Part shown: piece after piece, positions 36,970 to 47,301 of the stretch
Layout: every line of letters begins with the position of its first letter
Position numbering within the stretch: position 1 is the stretch's first letter
NCBI RefSeq assembly: GCF_014644315.1
Contig: NZ_BMKL01000001.1
Coordinates: 1,871,001-1,935,000 of the forward strand
Length of the DNA stretch: 64,000 nt
Direction of reading: 5' to 3'
Origin: Tsuneonella deserti
Lineage (GTDB): Bacteria > Pseudomonadota > Alphaproteobacteria > Sphingomonadales > Sphingomonadaceae
Position numbers and translations under genes: made by a program
Notes under the pieces: model-generated
The model's database searches: none
Told to the model about the DNA's origin: nothing
Seen by the model: the letters and a program-made list of their open reading frames with translations, nothing else

Positions 36970-38174
36970 GCATCGATCCGACCCGGCCCACTTCCGTCCT
37001 GCGTCACTTCCTGCACAGCGAAGCGGCTGGCGGGATGCTTCTGATGGGCGCCGCAGCGCTGGCGATGATCGTCGCCAACAGCCCGCTCTCCTCGGCTTAT
37101 TTCGAGGCGCTGCACATCCATATCGGCCCGCTGTCGGTGCTGCACTGGATCAACGACGCACTGATGGCGGTCTTCTTCCTGCTGGTCGGTCTGGAGATCA
37201 AGCGCGAGTTCGTGGACGGCAACCTGTCCACCTGGAACGATCGTCGCCTGCCGATCATCGCCGCGGCGAGCGGGATGGCCGTACCTGGCCTGCTCTTCCT
37301 GCTTGTGGTCGGCTTCTCGTCCCCGTTGGCCCACGGCTGGGCGATCCCGGCCGCGACCGACATCGCGTTCGCCATCGGCGTACTCGCGCTGCTGGGCAGC
37401 CGGGCCCCGGCGTCGCTCAAGCTGTTCCTGACCACTGTCGCCATCGTCGATGATATGGGCGCGGTCGCGATCATCGCGCTGTTCTATACCGCGGAGATCG
37501 ACATCGTCGCGCTGTTCGCCGCGGGGATCATCCTGCTGGCGATGATCGGACTGAACAAGGCGCGCGTGCAGAGCCTGTGGATCTACATGCCGCTTGCCGG
37601 CGCGCTGTGGCTGGCGGTGCTCCTGTCGGGCGTCCATGCGACCGTCGCCGGCGTGCTGGCGGCGATGACGATTCCCGTCATCCATACGCCCGCCGCTCCC
37701 GACAGCATGGAATCGCCGCTGCACAAGCTGGAGCACGCGATCCAGCCCTGGGTGGCGTTCGGCATCGTCCCGCTGTTCGGTTTCGCGAATGCGGGTGTCT
37801 CCCTCGCCGGCCTCGGCTGGGACGAAGTCTTCGCCCCAGTCCCGCTGGCCATCATGGCAGGCCTGTTCATCGGTAAGCAGATCGGCATCTTCGGCGGGAT
37901 TCGCCTTGCGGTCGCACTCGGCATGGGCAGCCGCCCGCGCGGAGCGACCTGGCCGCAGGTCTATGGCGTGTCGGTTCTATGCGGCATCGGCTTTACAATG
38001 AGCATCTTCATCGGCGGCCTGGCCTTCGCCGCTCCCGAGCTCCAGGCGGAGATGAAGCTGGGCGTGCTCGGCGGTTCCATCCTGTCGGCGGTGACAGGCT
38101 TCCTGATCCTGCGCACCGTCCGCCCGCGCGCGCGGCAGCGCCTGAAGTCCGCTGCCGCTCAATCGGCGGCCTAG
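36966..38174 (+). CDS. nhaA: Na+/H+ antiporter NhaA
   Basis: A 402-aa inner-membrane antiporter with about 11-12 helices. FFLLVGLEIKREFVDG, PAATDIAFAIGVLALLG and VAIVDDMGAVAIIALFYT, which holds the two ion-binding Asp residues, are intact. It exports Na+ in exchange for 2 H+. It is the last gene of the crcB operon (4-bp overlap with ATP12) and ends 4 bp from the convergent lipoprotein gene. Confidence 0.95.
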   Translation: MSIDPTRPTSVLRHFLHSEAAGGMLLMGAAALAMIVANSPLSSAYFEALHIHIGPLSVLHWINDALMAVFFLLVGLEIKREFVDGNLSTWNDRRLPIIAAASGMAVPGLLFLLVVGFSSPLAHGWAIPAATDIAFAIGVLALLGSRAPASLKLFLTTVAIVDDMGAVAIIALFYTAEIDIVALFAAGIILLAMIGLNKARVQSLWIYMPLAGALWLAVLLSGVHATVAGVLAAMTIPVIHTPAAPDSMESPLHKLEHAIQPWVAFGIVPLFGFANAGVSLAGLGWDEVFAPVPLAIMAGLFIGKQIGIFGGIRLAVALGMGSRPRGATWPQVYGVSVLCGIGFTMSIFIGGLAFAAPELQAEMKLGVLGGSILSAVTGFLILRTVRPRARQRLKSAAAQSAA

Positions 38175-38178
38175 CGGA

Positions 38179-38775
38179 TCACCCCACCCAGTCGGCAACC
38201 TGGCTGGCGACTTCGTTCGCTGCCTGGTTCAGCGCTGCTCCCACCGGAGCCGCCTCCGGCGTCGCCGGGGCCGTCGCCGAGAAGCGCCTCGTCGTGACTT
38301 GGGTGCCGTTCACATCGCGCACCGCGTCGAACGTGACCACCACCTGCGAAGTGCGCGCGTCGTAGCCGAAATCGACCAGCGTTCCGCGCAACTGGTTTTT
38401 CGGCGTCAACGCCGCGTCGTCGGTGTCGATCACCAGCCGCCGGCTCTTCGCGCGGATGGTCTCGCCCAGAAGGCGCCGGAACAGTCGGGTCGGCTTGTCG
38501 ACCCACACCGCGTCCTTGACGTAGGCGATCTGCGTATCGTCGATCTGCACCGGCACGCGGGTGACCGCGAGCCGTGCGGGCGCCTCGGGCTCCAGCACCG
38601 CGATCGCCTGCGCCACGTCGCCGCTGATCGCGGTCCCAGCAGGGACCGGGTTGGCGGGTGTCAGGCTGAGCAGGCTCTCGGGCGGCTTGCTCCCGAAGCT
38701 GATGCAGCCGGTCAGCGCAGCGCTGAGCGCAAGGGCAAGGCCGATCCGTGTGCTCTTCATCGCGTTCATCTTCAT
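38179..38775 (-). CDS. ABC-type transport auxiliary lipoprotein (PqiC-like)
   Basis: A 198-aa protein from ATG 38775; GTG 38784 (overlapping the mlaD stop), ATG 38769 and ATG 38760 are also possible starts. It has a lipoprotein signal ending LTGC. The mature part matches the ABC_trans_aux domain, with RLAVTRVPVQIDDTQIAYVKDAVW and RRLLGETIRAKSRRLVIDTD. It is probably the outer-membrane-facing part of the Mla-type transporter encoded just upstream. Confidence 0.85.
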   Translation of the reverse strand: MKMNAMKSTRIGLALALSAALTGCISFGSKPPESLLSLTPANPVPAGTAISGDVAQAIAVLEPEAPARLAVTRVPVQIDDTQIAYVKDAVWVDKPTRLFRRLLGETIRAKSRRLVIDTDDAALTPKNQLRGTLVDFGYDARTSQVVVTFDAVRDVNGTQVTTRRFSATAPATPEAAPVGAALNQAANEVASQVADWVG

Positions 38776-38780
38776 GGACC

Positions 38781-39746
38781 TCACTTGGGCTCGTAGTCAG
38801 GCAACTTCTGGCCGCCCAGCAGGCCACCGGCACCCTGGCTCTCGATTTTCTCGGTCACCGAACGCAGCGCCTTGCTGGTGGCCTTGAGGTCCTGCAGCGT
38901 CGCCTCGGCGGCTGGCAGCGTACTCTCGGACAACTGGCGCGCGGCGGGGCGCGCATCGTTCAGCGTCGCGGACAGGGATTGCGCCGCGCCATCGGCGGAC
39001 TTCAGAGTCATCCGCAGTTGCGCGGCAAGGCTCTGGCCCTCGTTATTCAGCAGGTTGTCGGCCGATCCCATGACCTTTTCGAATTGGTCGAGCGCCTGGC
39101 TTGCCTCGCGCAGGGTCACCTGCAGCTCGGCCAGCGTCCGCTTAACCTCGGGCGTCGCCTGGGCGATGTCGGCGGTCATCCTGTTGGTGTTGTCGAGGAT
39201 ACCCGCGATCGAGGCCTGGTTGCGATCGGACAGCATCATCGTGAGCCGTTCGGTCAGGGTGGCCAGCCTTTCGAGCAGCAGCGGCGCGTTGGCAAGCAGC
39301 TCGCCAAGGCCGCCCGGCTTGGTGGGAATCACGGGCACGCCTTCGGGGCAGGCCGTCTTGCCGACGCCCTCTCCCTCGCAGGTGATCGGCGGCGCGCCGC
39401 GGCGGGCGCCGTCGAGCAGGATGGTGGAGCCTCCGGTGAACGAGCCCTGGATCGTGGCCGTGGTGCCGACCAGGATCGGCGTCTCGCCATCGACCTTGAT
39501 CCGCACCCGCACGAAACCCGGGTCCTTGGGCCAAAGCTGAATCTGGCTCACCTCGCCAGTCGGAACACCGGCGAAGGTCACCTGCGAACCCTTGGCAAGG
39601 CCCGCCACGGATTGCTTGAAGAAGATGTCGTATTCGTCCTGGTCGCCCTTGTTCAGGCCGGCCAGCCAGACGAAGAATACCGCCAGCGCGGCGAGCAGGA
39701 ACAGGGTAATCGCCCCCACCCAGACATTATTGGCCCGTGTTTCCAT
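38781..39746 (-). CDS. mlaD: MlaD-like MCE-domain protein
   Basis: A 321-aa protein with an N-terminal transmembrane helix (about 9-29), an MCE domain (about 38-118, VAGLAKGSQVTFAGVPTGEVSQIQL) and a long helical C-terminal part (about 150-310) that can form a coiled coil or tunnel, longer than E. coli MlaD. MCE proteins form hexameric rings that pass phospholipids across the periplasm. Gene order mlaE-mlaF-mlaD-lipoprotein. Confidence 0.9.
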   Translation of the reverse strand: METRANNVWVGAITLFLLAALAVFFVWLAGLNKGDQDEYDIFFKQSVAGLAKGSQVTFAGVPTGEVSQIQLWPKDPGFVRVRIKVDGETPILVGTTATIQGSFTGGSTILLDGARRGAPPITCEGEGVGKTACPEGVPVIPTKPGGLGELLANAPLLLERLATLTERLTMMLSDRNQASIAGILDNTNRMTADIAQATPEVKRTLAELQVTLREASQALDQFEKVMGSADNLLNNEGQSLAAQLRMTLKSADGAAQSLSATLNDARPAARQLSESTLPAAEATLQDLKATSKALRSVTEKIESQGAGGLLGGQKLPDYEPK

Positions 39747-39755
39747 GTGGTGCCC

Positions 39756-40670
39756 CTATGCCCCCCGCGCCGTGGAGTTGTCCAACGATTCAGCGCGTTC
39801 CTTGCTCGCCCTGGCAGCGCGGCCACGCGGGCCGTTGAAGTATTCGTCGATCCACGGGTGATCGGTTTCGAGCAGCTCCGGGATCGTGCCGACTGCAATC
39901 ACCCGCTTGTCGGCCAGCACCGCGACCCGGTCGCAGATCTCGTACAGCGTATCGAGGTCGTGAGTGATCAGGAACACCGTCAACCCGAGCGCATCGCGCA
40001 GGCCGCGCGTCAGCCGGTCGAACGCGGCGGCGCCGATCGGATCGAGCCCGGCGGTGGGCTCGTCGAGGAAGAGCAGCTCCGGATCGAGCGCCAGCGCGCG
40101 GGCGAGGCCGGCGCGCTTCTTCATGCCGCCCGACAACTCTGACGGATACTTGGCCACCGCCTCTTCGCCCAGGCCCGTCAGCATGACCTTGTAGCGGGCG
40201 ATCTCGTGCATCAGATCGATGTCGATGTCGGGATAGAACTGCTTGAGCGGCACCTCGACATTCTCCCCCACCGTCAGGGTAGAGAACAGCGCGCCGCCCT
40301 GGAACAGCACGCCCCAGCGGTTGCGCACGCCGACGACATCCTCCGGATCCCCTTCGGTGATCGAGCGCCCGAACACCTCGATATGCCCTTCGTCGGGGGT
40401 CTGCAGGCCGATGATCGAGCGCATCAGCACCGACTTGCCGGTGCCCGATCCGCCGACGACGCCGAGGATTTCGCCCCGGTTGACCTTCAGCGAAAGGTTC
40501 TCGTGCACCACCTGATCGCCGAACTTGTTGACCAGCCCTTCGACCACGATCGGATGTTCGCCGCGAAAGCGCTCGAACGGGCGATTGACGTCGGGATCGC
40601 CGAACTCGGCCGCACCATCGGCCAGTTCGATGCGCTCGTCGCCTGCCTGCTCGTCGACCGGCTCTTCCAT
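39756..40670 (-). CDS. mlaF: MlaF-like ABC transporter ATP-binding protein
   Basis: A 304-aa protein whose ATG 40670 shares a base with the mlaE stop (TGATG). An N-terminal extension of about 40 acidic residues precedes the ATPase: Walker A GGSGTGKS, Q-loop GVLFQGGALFS (typical of MlaF), signature LSGGMKKRAGLARAL and Walker B LLFLDEPTAGLDP. It powers lipid transport with MlaE. Confidence 0.93.
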   Translation of the reverse strand: MEEPVDEQAGDERIELADGAAEFGDPDVNRPFERFRGEHPIVVEGLVNKFGDQVVHENLSLKVNRGEILGVVGGSGTGKSVLMRSIIGLQTPDEGHIEVFGRSITEGDPEDVVGVRNRWGVLFQGGALFSTLTVGENVEVPLKQFYPDIDIDLMHEIARYKVMLTGLGEEAVAKYPSELSGGMKKRAGLARALALDPELLFLDEPTAGLDPIGAAAFDRLTRGLRDALGLTVFLITHDLDTLYEICDRVAVLADKRVIAVGTIPELLETDHPWIDEYFNGPRGRAARASKERAESLDNSTARGA

Positions 40671-41779
40671 CACGCCCATCCGATGTTGGTGAAGAAGACC
40701 GCGAAGAAAGCATCGAGGACGATCACGGTGAAGATCGCGACGACCACCGCGTTGGTGGTCTTCAGGCCCACTTCCTCCGAGTTCCCCTGGACCTTCATGC
40801 CCTGGTAGCAACCTGTCATGCCCACGATCAGGCCGAACACCGGCGCTTTCACCAGGCCGACGTAGAGATCGTAAAGCGGCACCACGTCCTTGATGCGCGA
40901 CAGGAACGTCAAGAACGGTATGTCGAGCGCCAGCTCGCCAATCACCGCGCCGCCGACGATGGCCATGCATGCGGAATAGAAACCGAGCAGGATCATCATG
41001 AAAGTCACCGCCAGCACCCGCGGCACGACCAGCGCCTCCATCGGCGAGATGCCGATCGTGCGCATGGCATCGACCTCCTCGGTCAGCTTCATCGTGCCGA
41101 TCTGCGCCGCGAAGGCAGAGCCCGAGCGTCCGGCGACCATGATCGCTGTCATCAGCACGCCGAGCTCGCGCAGGGTGATGCGGCCCACCAGGTTCACGGT
41201 CAGCGATTCGGCGCCGAACTGCTCGAGCTGCACCGCTCCCTGCTGCGCGATGACGATGCCGATGAGGAAGCTCATCAAGCCGATGATGCCCAGCGCCGAC
41301 ACACCGACCAGTTCCATCTGCCGCACGAACGCCTTAGTGCGGAAGCGGCGCGGATGGCGGATCAGGGTCGCGACGGCGATGAGGAATTGGCCCAGAAAAC
41401 CGATCGCGCTGATCGTTCCCCGCTGCATCCCGGCGACCCGCTCGCCGGTCGCCTCGAACACGCGGGTGAACACCGGCAGCCGTTCGGGCGTCACTTCGCC
41501 GCCCGGCTCGGTTCCGCTCAGGGCGTCGATCAGGCGCGCCGCCCGCTCGCTCGCGCCGACTACCTTGCCGCCGGTGTTGCGCGCGACGCTGAGGGCCATC
41601 CATGCGCCCACCGTATCGATTTCGCGCACCTGCGACAGGTCCACCTCGTCGAGCGGCCCCTCGATGGTGCGCAGCGCGGTATCGATGGGGGCGATGGTCG
41701 AGACGAGGTAGTTACCCGACAGGACCGCGCGCCGGCGCCCGCCCTGTTCGTCGATGGTGAAGTCCGCCCCGTCGCTCAT
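40670..41779 (-). CDS. mlaE: MlaE-like permease with fused N-terminal STAS domain
   Basis: A 369-aa protein from ATG 41779. The first ~100 residues resemble a STAS (MlaB-like) domain ([17 protein letters not shown]), followed by the MlaE permease with five or six helices and the family motif [30 protein letters not shown]. The fusion removes the need for a separate mlaB; no mlaC is adjacent. Divergent from valS. Confidence 0.93.
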   Translation of the reverse strand: MSDGADFTIDEQGGRRRAVLSGNYLVSTIAPIDTALRTIEGPLDEVDLSQVREIDTVGAWMALSVARNTGGKVVGASERAARLIDALSGTEPGGEVTPERLPVFTRVFEATGERVAGMQRGTISAIGFLGQFLIAVATLIRHPRRFRTKAFVRQMELVGVSALGIIGLMSFLIGIVIAQQGAVQLEQFGAESLTVNLVGRITLRELGVLMTAIMVAGRSGSAFAAQIGTMKLTEEVDAMRTIGISPMEALVVPRVLAVTFMMILLGFYSACMAIVGGAVIGELALDIPFLTFLSRIKDVVPLYDLYVGLVKAPVFGLIVGMTGCYQGMKVQGNSEEVGLKTTNAVVVAIFTVIVLDAFFAVFFTNIGWA

Positions 41780-41873
41780 CGGGGTCAGCGTATGGGGCGA
41801 AAAACGCAGGCCCACAAGCGGATGCGTGAAGACGTTGCGCGCGCGCAGGCGCGCTGGCATGGCCCCGCCCACC

Positions 41874-44549
41874 ATGACCAGCGAATTAGCGAAGACTTTC
41901 GACCCCTCGGCGATCGAAGCACGGTGGTACGCGCATTGGGAAGCGAACGGGCTATTCCGGCCCGAACGCCCCGACGCGCAGCCCTTCACCATCGTCAACC
42001 CGCCGCCCAACGTGACGGGCTCGCTGCACATCGGCCATGCGCTCGACAACACGCTCCAGGATGTCGTCGTCCGTTACGAACGGCTGCGGGGCAAGGACGC
42101 GCTGTGGGTGGTCGGCACCGATCACGCGGGCATTGCCACGCAGATGGTCGTCGAGCGCCAGATGATGGAGCGGCAGGACAAGCGCACCAACTACAGCCGC
42201 GAGGACTTCGTCGCCAAGGTGTGGGAATGGAAGGCGGAAAGCGGCGGCACGATCACCGGCCAGCTGCGCCGCCTCGGCTGCTCGATGGACTGGTCGCGCG
42301 AGCAGTTCACGATGGACCCGCACTTTTCCGCCGCGGTCACCAAGGTGTTCGTCGATCTCTACAACGAGGGCCTGATCTACCGCGACAAGCGGCTGGTGAA
42401 CTGGGACCCGGCGCTCGGAACCGCGATCAGCGATCTCGAGGTCGAGACGCAGGACGTGAAGGGCGGTTTCTGGCACTTCCGCTATCCGCTGGCGGACGGC
42501 GTCACCACAGACGAGGGCGCCGATCACTTGGTCGTCGCCACCACCCGCCCCGAAACGATGCTGGCCGACATGGCGGTCGCCGTGCATCCAACCGACGCGC
42601 GCTACGCCTCGGTCGTCGGCAAGGAGATCGTTCAGCCGATCACCGGCCGCCGCTTCAAGGTGATCGCCGACGAGCATGCCGATCCGGAGCTTGGCAGCGG
42701 CGTGGTGAAGATCACCCCGGGACACGATTTCAACGACTTCGAGGTCGGCAAGCGGGCGGGTATTGCGGCGGGCGATATGCTCAACATGCTCGATGCCGGG
42801 GCCGCGGTGGTGCAGACCGCGGACGGGCTGGTGCCGGACGAATTCATTGGCCTCGACCGGTTCGAAGCCCGCAAGCTGGTCGTCCAGCGGATGAAGGAAG
42901 CCGGCTTCCTCATCCCCCACGTCGACAAGGATGGCGCGGAACACGACGCCGAGCCGCGCACCATCGCGACACCCTACGGCGACCGCGGGGGCGTGGTGAT
43001 CGAACCGTGGTTGACCGACCAGTGGTACGTCGATGCCGAGAAGCTCGCGCAGGCGCCGATGCAGGCGGTGCGCGACGGACGGATCGAGATCGTCCCGAGG
43101 ACCTGGGAGAAAACGTTCTTTAACTGGATGGAAAACATCCAGCCATGGTGCGTCAGCCGCCAGCTATGGTGGGGCCACCGGATTCCCGCGTGGTACAAGG
43201 AGGACGGCACCGTCATCGTCGCCGAGAGCGAGGCCAAGGCACTCGCGCTCGCCGGCCCGGGAGCGAAGCTGACGCAGGACGAGGACGTGCTCGACACCTG
43301 GTTCTCTTCCGCCCTGTGGCCCTTCGCCACCCTCGGCTGGCCCGAGCAGACCGAGCTCCTCGAACGCCACTACCCGAACGACCTGCTGATATCCGGCTTC
43401 GACATCCTGTTCTTCTGGGATGCGCGGATGGCGATGCAGGGCCTCCACCTGATGAAGGAAGTGCCGTGGAAACGGCTCTACCTCCACGGCCTCGTGCGCG
43501 CGGCGGACGGCGCGAAGATGAGCAAGTCCAAGGGCAACGTGGTCGACCCGCTGGGCCTGATCGACAGGTTCGGTGCGGACGCGCTGCGCTTCTTCATGTG
43601 CGCCATGGAAAGCCAGGGCCGCGACGTGAAGATGGATGAGAGTCGGGTCGAGGGCTACCGCAACTTCGCCACCAAGCTGTGGAACGCGACCCGCTTCTGC
43701 CAGGCCAACGGCATCGGCGCATCGCAGACAGTCGCGGCCCCGCCCGCTACCCTGCCGGTCAACCGCTGGATCATCGGCGAGGTGACGGCCACCCTCGCCG
43801 CGCTCGACAAGGCGATGGCCGACCTGCGCTTCGACGCCGCCGCGAACGCGATCTATCACTTCGTATGGGACACGTTCTGCGACTGGTATCTCGAGCTCAT
43901 CAAGGGCAACATCGACGAAGAGACGAAGGCCGTCGCTGGCTGGGTACTCGACCAGATCTTCGTCATGCTGCACCCCTTCATGCCGTTCATCACCGAGGAA
44001 CTGTGGCACGCCCAGGGGACCCGGCCCTACGAGCTGATTGTGGCTCGCTGGCCCGATCCCCGGGCCGAGAGCGATGCGAGTGCCAAGGGCGAAGTCGAAT
44101 GGCTGATCGAACTGACCCGCTCCCTGCGCACCGCCAAGAACGAGCTCGGACTGCCTCCCGGCGCAAAGCTGGAGGCATGGCTCGCCACCCCGTCCGACAC
44201 GGCGAGCCGCGTCCTGGAAACCAGTGCTGCCGCGCTCGAGCGCGTCGCGCGCCTGTCGGCGGTTCACGTCACTCCCGCCCCCAATGGCGCGGCGATGCAG
44301 GTCGGCGCAGGCAGCGATGCGCTGGTCATCCCGCTTGAGGGCCTGATCGACGTCGAGGCTGAAAAGGCGCGCCTGGCCAAGGCGCTCGCGGCGTCAGAAA
44401 AGGAAGCGGCGGCACTGGCGGGCCGGCTCGCCAATGCCTCCTTCGTCCAGCGGGCCAAGCCGGAGGCGGTGGAGAAGGCGCGCGCCGATCATGCCCATCA
44501 CAGCGCCGAAGCAGAGCGGCTGAAGGCGGCGCTCGACCGGCTGGGCTGA
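41874..44549 (+). CDS. valS: Valyl-tRNA synthetase
   Basis: An 891-aa class I synthetase. ATG 41874 is chosen because the family starts near [24 protein letters not shown] 41859 is an alternative. HIGH appears in [15 protein letters not shown], and KMSKS in [16 protein letters not shown]. The editing (CP1) domain, anticodon domain and C-terminal coiled coil (about 825-890, Ala/Lys/Glu-rich) are all present. It charges tRNA-Val and edits Thr. Confidence 0.96.
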   Translation: MTSELAKTFDPSAIEARWYAHWEANGLFRPERPDAQPFTIVNPPPNVTGSLHIGHALDNTLQDVVVRYERLRGKDALWVVGTDHAGIATQMVVERQMMERQDKRTNYSREDFVAKVWEWKAESGGTITGQLRRLGCSMDWSREQFTMDPHFSAAVTKVFVDLYNEGLIYRDKRLVNWDPALGTAISDLEVETQDVKGGFWHFRYPLADGVTTDEGADHLVVATTRPETMLADMAVAVHPTDARYASVVGKEIVQPITGRRFKVIADEHADPELGSGVVKITPGHDFNDFEVGKRAGIAAGDMLNMLDAGAAVVQTADGLVPDEFIGLDRFEARKLVVQRMKEAGFLIPHVDKDGAEHDAEPRTIATPYGDRGGVVIEPWLTDQWYVDAEKLAQAPMQAVRDGRIEIVPRTWEKTFFNWMENIQPWCVSRQLWWGHRIPAWYKEDGTVIVAESEAKALALAGPGAKLTQDEDVLDTWFSSALWPFATLGWPEQTELLERHYPNDLLISGFDILFFWDARMAMQGLHLMKEVPWKRLYLHGLVRAADGAKMSKSKGNVVDPLGLIDRFGADALRFFMCAMESQGRDVKMDESRVEGYRNFATKLWNATRFCQANGIGASQTVAAPPATLPVNRWIIGEVTATLAALDKAMADLRFDAAANAIYHFVWDTFCDWYLELIKGNIDEETKAVAGWVLDQIFVMLHPFMPFITEELWHAQGTRPYELIVARWPDPRAESDASAKGEVEWLIELTRSLRTAKNELGLPPGAKLEAWLATPSDTASRVLETSAAALERVARLSAVHVTPAPNGAAMQVGAGSDALVIPLEGLIDVEAEKARLAKALAASEKEAAALAGRLANASFVQRAKPEAVEKARADHAHHSAEAERLKAALDRLG

Positions 44550-44554
44550 CCGGG

Positions 44555-44914
44555 ATGAAGCTCGACCACATGGTCGTGATGGTCCGCTCCCTCGAGGCAA
44601 GCCTGCCATGGTACGAAACGCTGCTGGGGCTTATCGGCTTTACCAGGAGCCGTCCGCACATCTGGGGCAACGATGACGGCGTGTACCTCGACCTCAAGCA
44701 GGCGGAGCCGGGCACGCGTGATTATGAGCGGCGCGGCCCTGGTCTCAACCACCTCGGCTTCACGGCCCTGGACGAGGCTGACCTCGACCGGGTGCGCGCG
44801 GGAATGCAGGCTGCCGGGTTCGAAGTGCCTGAGAAGCAGCACATCGGGAAGGAGATCGTCACTTTCTTCCGCGATCCGGATGGAATGCGGATCGAAGTGA
44901 CCGTCTATTCCTGA
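44555..44914 (+). CDS. VOC family protein
   Basis: A 119-aa single-domain vicinal-oxygen-chelate protein. KLDHMVVMVRSLEASLPWYETLLGL at the N-terminus gives the first metal His, GLNHLGFTALDEADLDRV the second, and FFRDPDGMRIEVTVY the terminal Glu, so a metal site is likely. Reaction unknown. It follows valS by 5 bp and is probably co-transcribed. Confidence 0.88.
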   Translation: MKLDHMVVMVRSLEASLPWYETLLGLIGFTRSRPHIWGNDDGVYLDLKQAEPGTRDYERRGPGLNHLGFTALDEADLDRVRAGMQAAGFEVPEKQHIGKEIVTFFRDPDGMRIEVTVYS

Positions 44915-45020
44915 ACGGCCTCGAAGGCGATTTTCCTACCGGCGCCGAGTGTGTCATGGCGAGTGCAATGTCCCTTGCTCGCGCCTTGCCTCCGCTGCCC
45001 CTTCCGGCCCATTGCAAGGG

Positions 45021-45067
45021 CCTGGAGTTTTTATCCAGGACAGTGGTCCATGCGGTCCACGGTTCAG
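45021..45067 (+). promoter_or_regulatory. Leader element copy A (upstream of queE)
   Basis: A hairpin CCTGGA / TCCAGG (45021-45039) with a T-rich loop leads into a 31-nt block (45037-45067) with the core GTGGTCCATGCGGTCCAC. The block is 29/31 identical to 60991-61021 on the other strand, upstream of chpT. It ends 23 nt before the queE start and points the same way. The core is itself an imperfect inverted repeat (one T-T mismatch) and holds GGTCCA twice. Confidence 0.7.
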
Positions 45068-45090
45068 TTACAGACAGCGGAATCTGAACC

Positions 45091-45825
45091 GTGAACCTCG
45101 TCCTCGCCACCGACGACAGCGGCGGACCGGAGATCTTCGCCTCGCTCCAGGGGGAAGGTGTTTCGGCGGGCAGGCCGTGCACCTTCATCCGCCTGTCGCG
45201 CTGCAATCTGGCCTGCGTGTGGTGCGATACCGCATACACGTGGCGCTTTACCGGCGATAACCGTCCGCATCGCGATGCGATCACGTTCGAGCGCAAGCAG
45301 AACCAGGTGACGCTCTCGCCGGTGCAAGCGGCGCGAAGCATCGATCTCCTCGCCCCGCGCCGGCTCGTGGTGACGGGCGGCGAGCCGCTGCTCCAGGCTG
45401 CCGCGCTGGCCGAGCTTGCGGCCCTGCTGCCGGAGCACAGTATCGAGGTGGAGACCAACGGCACGGTCGAACCGGCGGCGCGCTTTGATACTTTCGTCGA
45501 GCAGTACACTGTCAGCCCCAAGCTCTCCCACAGCGGTAATCCCGCTGACCTCGCCCTCCCTCCCGCCCGGCTGGCCGAGTGGTCTCGCGACCCGCGGGCC
45601 TTCTTCAAGTTCGTGATCGCGGAACCGGCCGATGTTGCCGAGGTTCTGGCCCTGCAGCTCGCCTATTCCATGCAACCCGAACGCATCTTCCTCATGCCCG
45701 AGGGCACCGACAGCGCGACCTTGCGCGCCCGAAGCGCCTGGCTGTCGGATCTGTGCCTCGAACACGGCTACCGCCTGTCGGACCGCCTGCACATCCATCT
45801 CTACGGCGACACCCGCGGCACATGA
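45091..45825 (+). CDS. queE: 7-carboxy-7-deazaguanine synthase
   Basis: A 244-aa radical-SAM enzyme starting at GTG 45091. The Fe-S cluster motif is CX3CX2C as RCNLACVWCD (Cys38, 42, 45) and GGE appears in VVTGGEPLLQ. It converts carboxy-tetrahydropterin to CDG in queuosine synthesis. queC and queD are not in this window. Its 5' leader holds copy A of the repeated element. It overlaps the MATE gene by 4 bp. Confidence 0.93.
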   Translation: MNLVLATDDSGGPEIFASLQGEGVSAGRPCTFIRLSRCNLACVWCDTAYTWRFTGDNRPHRDAITFERKQNQVTLSPVQAARSIDLLAPRRLVVTGGEPLLQAAALAELAALLPEHSIEVETNGTVEPAARFDTFVEQYTVSPKLSHSGNPADLALPPARLAEWSRDPRAFFKFVIAEPADVAEVLALQLAYSMQPERIFLMPEGTDSATLRARSAWLSDLCLEHGYRLSDRLHIHLYGDTRGT

Positions 45826-47297
45826 ACGACAACGCCCCCATTCCCGCCGCCGGAACGCGGCCACGCCCGCGGCAGCGCGATCTTACCAGCGGTCCCGTGC
45901 TGCAGACGCTTGTGCTCTTCAGCCTGCCGACGCTCGGTTCGAACCTGCTGCAGTCGCTGAACGGCACGGTCAATTCGATCTGGGTGGGCCGGCTGATCGG
46001 CGATGCGGCGCTGGCCGCGACCGCCAACGCCAACATCGTCATGTTCCTGGTCTTCGCCGGCGTGTTCGGCTTCGGCATGGCAGCGACCGTCAAGATGGGC
46101 CAGGCGTTCGGTGCCGGCGAAGTCGACGCCGCCCGCCGCACGTTCGGCAGCGCGGTCGGGCTTTGCCTCGGACTGGCGATAACGGTCGCGCTGGCCGGAT
46201 GGGTGTTCGCGCCCCAGCTACTGACTGCGCTCGCCACCCCGGGCGAAAGCTACGGGCTGGCGCTCGAATACCTGCGGATCATCTTCATTTCGATCCCCGG
46301 CGGGATGCTCACGGTGATGATCGCGATGGGGCTGCGCGGCGCAGGAGATTCGCGAACGCCGTTCCTGTTCATGGGAGTCTCGGTGGCGCTCGACGTAGCG
46401 CTGAACCCGTTGCTCATCTCGGGAATCGGCCCGTTCCCCCGCATGGGCATCGCCGGCTCTGCCGCATCGACCGCGTTTGCCGGCTACGCCGCGCTCCTGG
46501 CGTTGCTCGCATATGTCTATGTCAAGGACCTGCCACTGCGCCTGCGCGGGGCGGAGATGGGCTACCTGATCCCTCGCCGCGCGGAGCTTGGCTACATCGT
46601 CGGCAAAGGCCTGCCGATGGGCGCGCAGATGCTGCTCGTGTCCTCGGCGGGGATCGTCGTAATCGGACTGGTGAACCGCGAAGGCCTGATGGCGGCTGCT
46701 GCCTATGGCGCCTCGCTGCAATTGTGGACCTACCTGCAGATGCCGGCGATGGCCATCGGCGCAGGAACGAGCGCGATGGCCGCCCAGGCGATCGGCGCGG
46801 GGATGACCGGCCGGATCGACGCGATCAGCCGCGCGGGCATCCTCATCAACTTGTGCCTCACCGGAACGATGACCGCCGTGCTTCTGCTGTTCGACCGGGC
46901 GGCGCTCGAGCTGTTCCTGGGCTCGAACAGCCCGGCTGTCGCGCTGGCGCGGCACATCCAGTTCCTAGCCAGCTGGAACTTCATCCTGTTCGGGGTGACG
47001 ATCGTCCTGTTCGGAACAATGCGCGCAGGCGGAGTCGTGTGGGTGCCGCTGGTGGCGCTGGGCATCGCCTTGTTCCCGGCCCGGCTCGGTTTCTACTACG
47101 TTTTCCGGGACATGCTCGGGCAGGATGCGCTGTGGCTGTGCTTCCCCTTCGGGTCGCTGGTCTCGATGGGAATCGCGATATGGTTCTACCGACGCCCGGG
47201 ATGGCGCACCAAGGGGCGCGCGATCAGCCCCGAACGCGCGGCGGAGGAGAGCCATACCGACGGTGAAGCCGCCGGCCGGTTCAAGCCGGAGCTTTAA
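45822..47297 (+). CDS. MATE family efflux transporter
   Basis: A 491-aa protein with 12 predicted helices. SLPTLGSNLLQSLNGTVNSIWVGRLIG and the mirrored GLPMGAQMLLVSSAGIVVIGLVN show the two-fold MATE repeat. It should expel cationic drugs or metabolites using Na+ or H+. ATG 45822 overlaps the queE stop. No regulator is adjacent. Confidence 0.93.
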   Translation: MNDNAPIPAAGTRPRPRQRDLTSGPVLQTLVLFSLPTLGSNLLQSLNGTVNSIWVGRLIGDAALAATANANIVMFLVFAGVFGFGMAATVKMGQAFGAGEVDAARRTFGSAVGLCLGLAITVALAGWVFAPQLLTALATPGESYGLALEYLRIIFISIPGGMLTVMIAMGLRGAGDSRTPFLFMGVSVALDVALNPLLISGIGPFPRMGIAGSAASTAFAGYAALLALLAYVYVKDLPLRLRGAEMGYLIPRRAELGYIVGKGLPMGAQMLLVSSAGIVVIGLVNREGLMAAAAYGASLQLWTYLQMPAMAIGAGTSAMAAQAIGAGMTGRIDAISRAGILINLCLTGTMTAVLLLFDRAALELFLGSNSPAVALARHIQFLASWNFILFGVTIVLFGTMRAGGVVWVPLVALGIALFPARLGFYYVFRDMLGQDALWLCFPFGSLVSMGIAIWFYRRPGWRTKGRAISPERAAEESHTDGEAAGRFKPEL

Positions 47298-47301
47298 CCG
47301 G

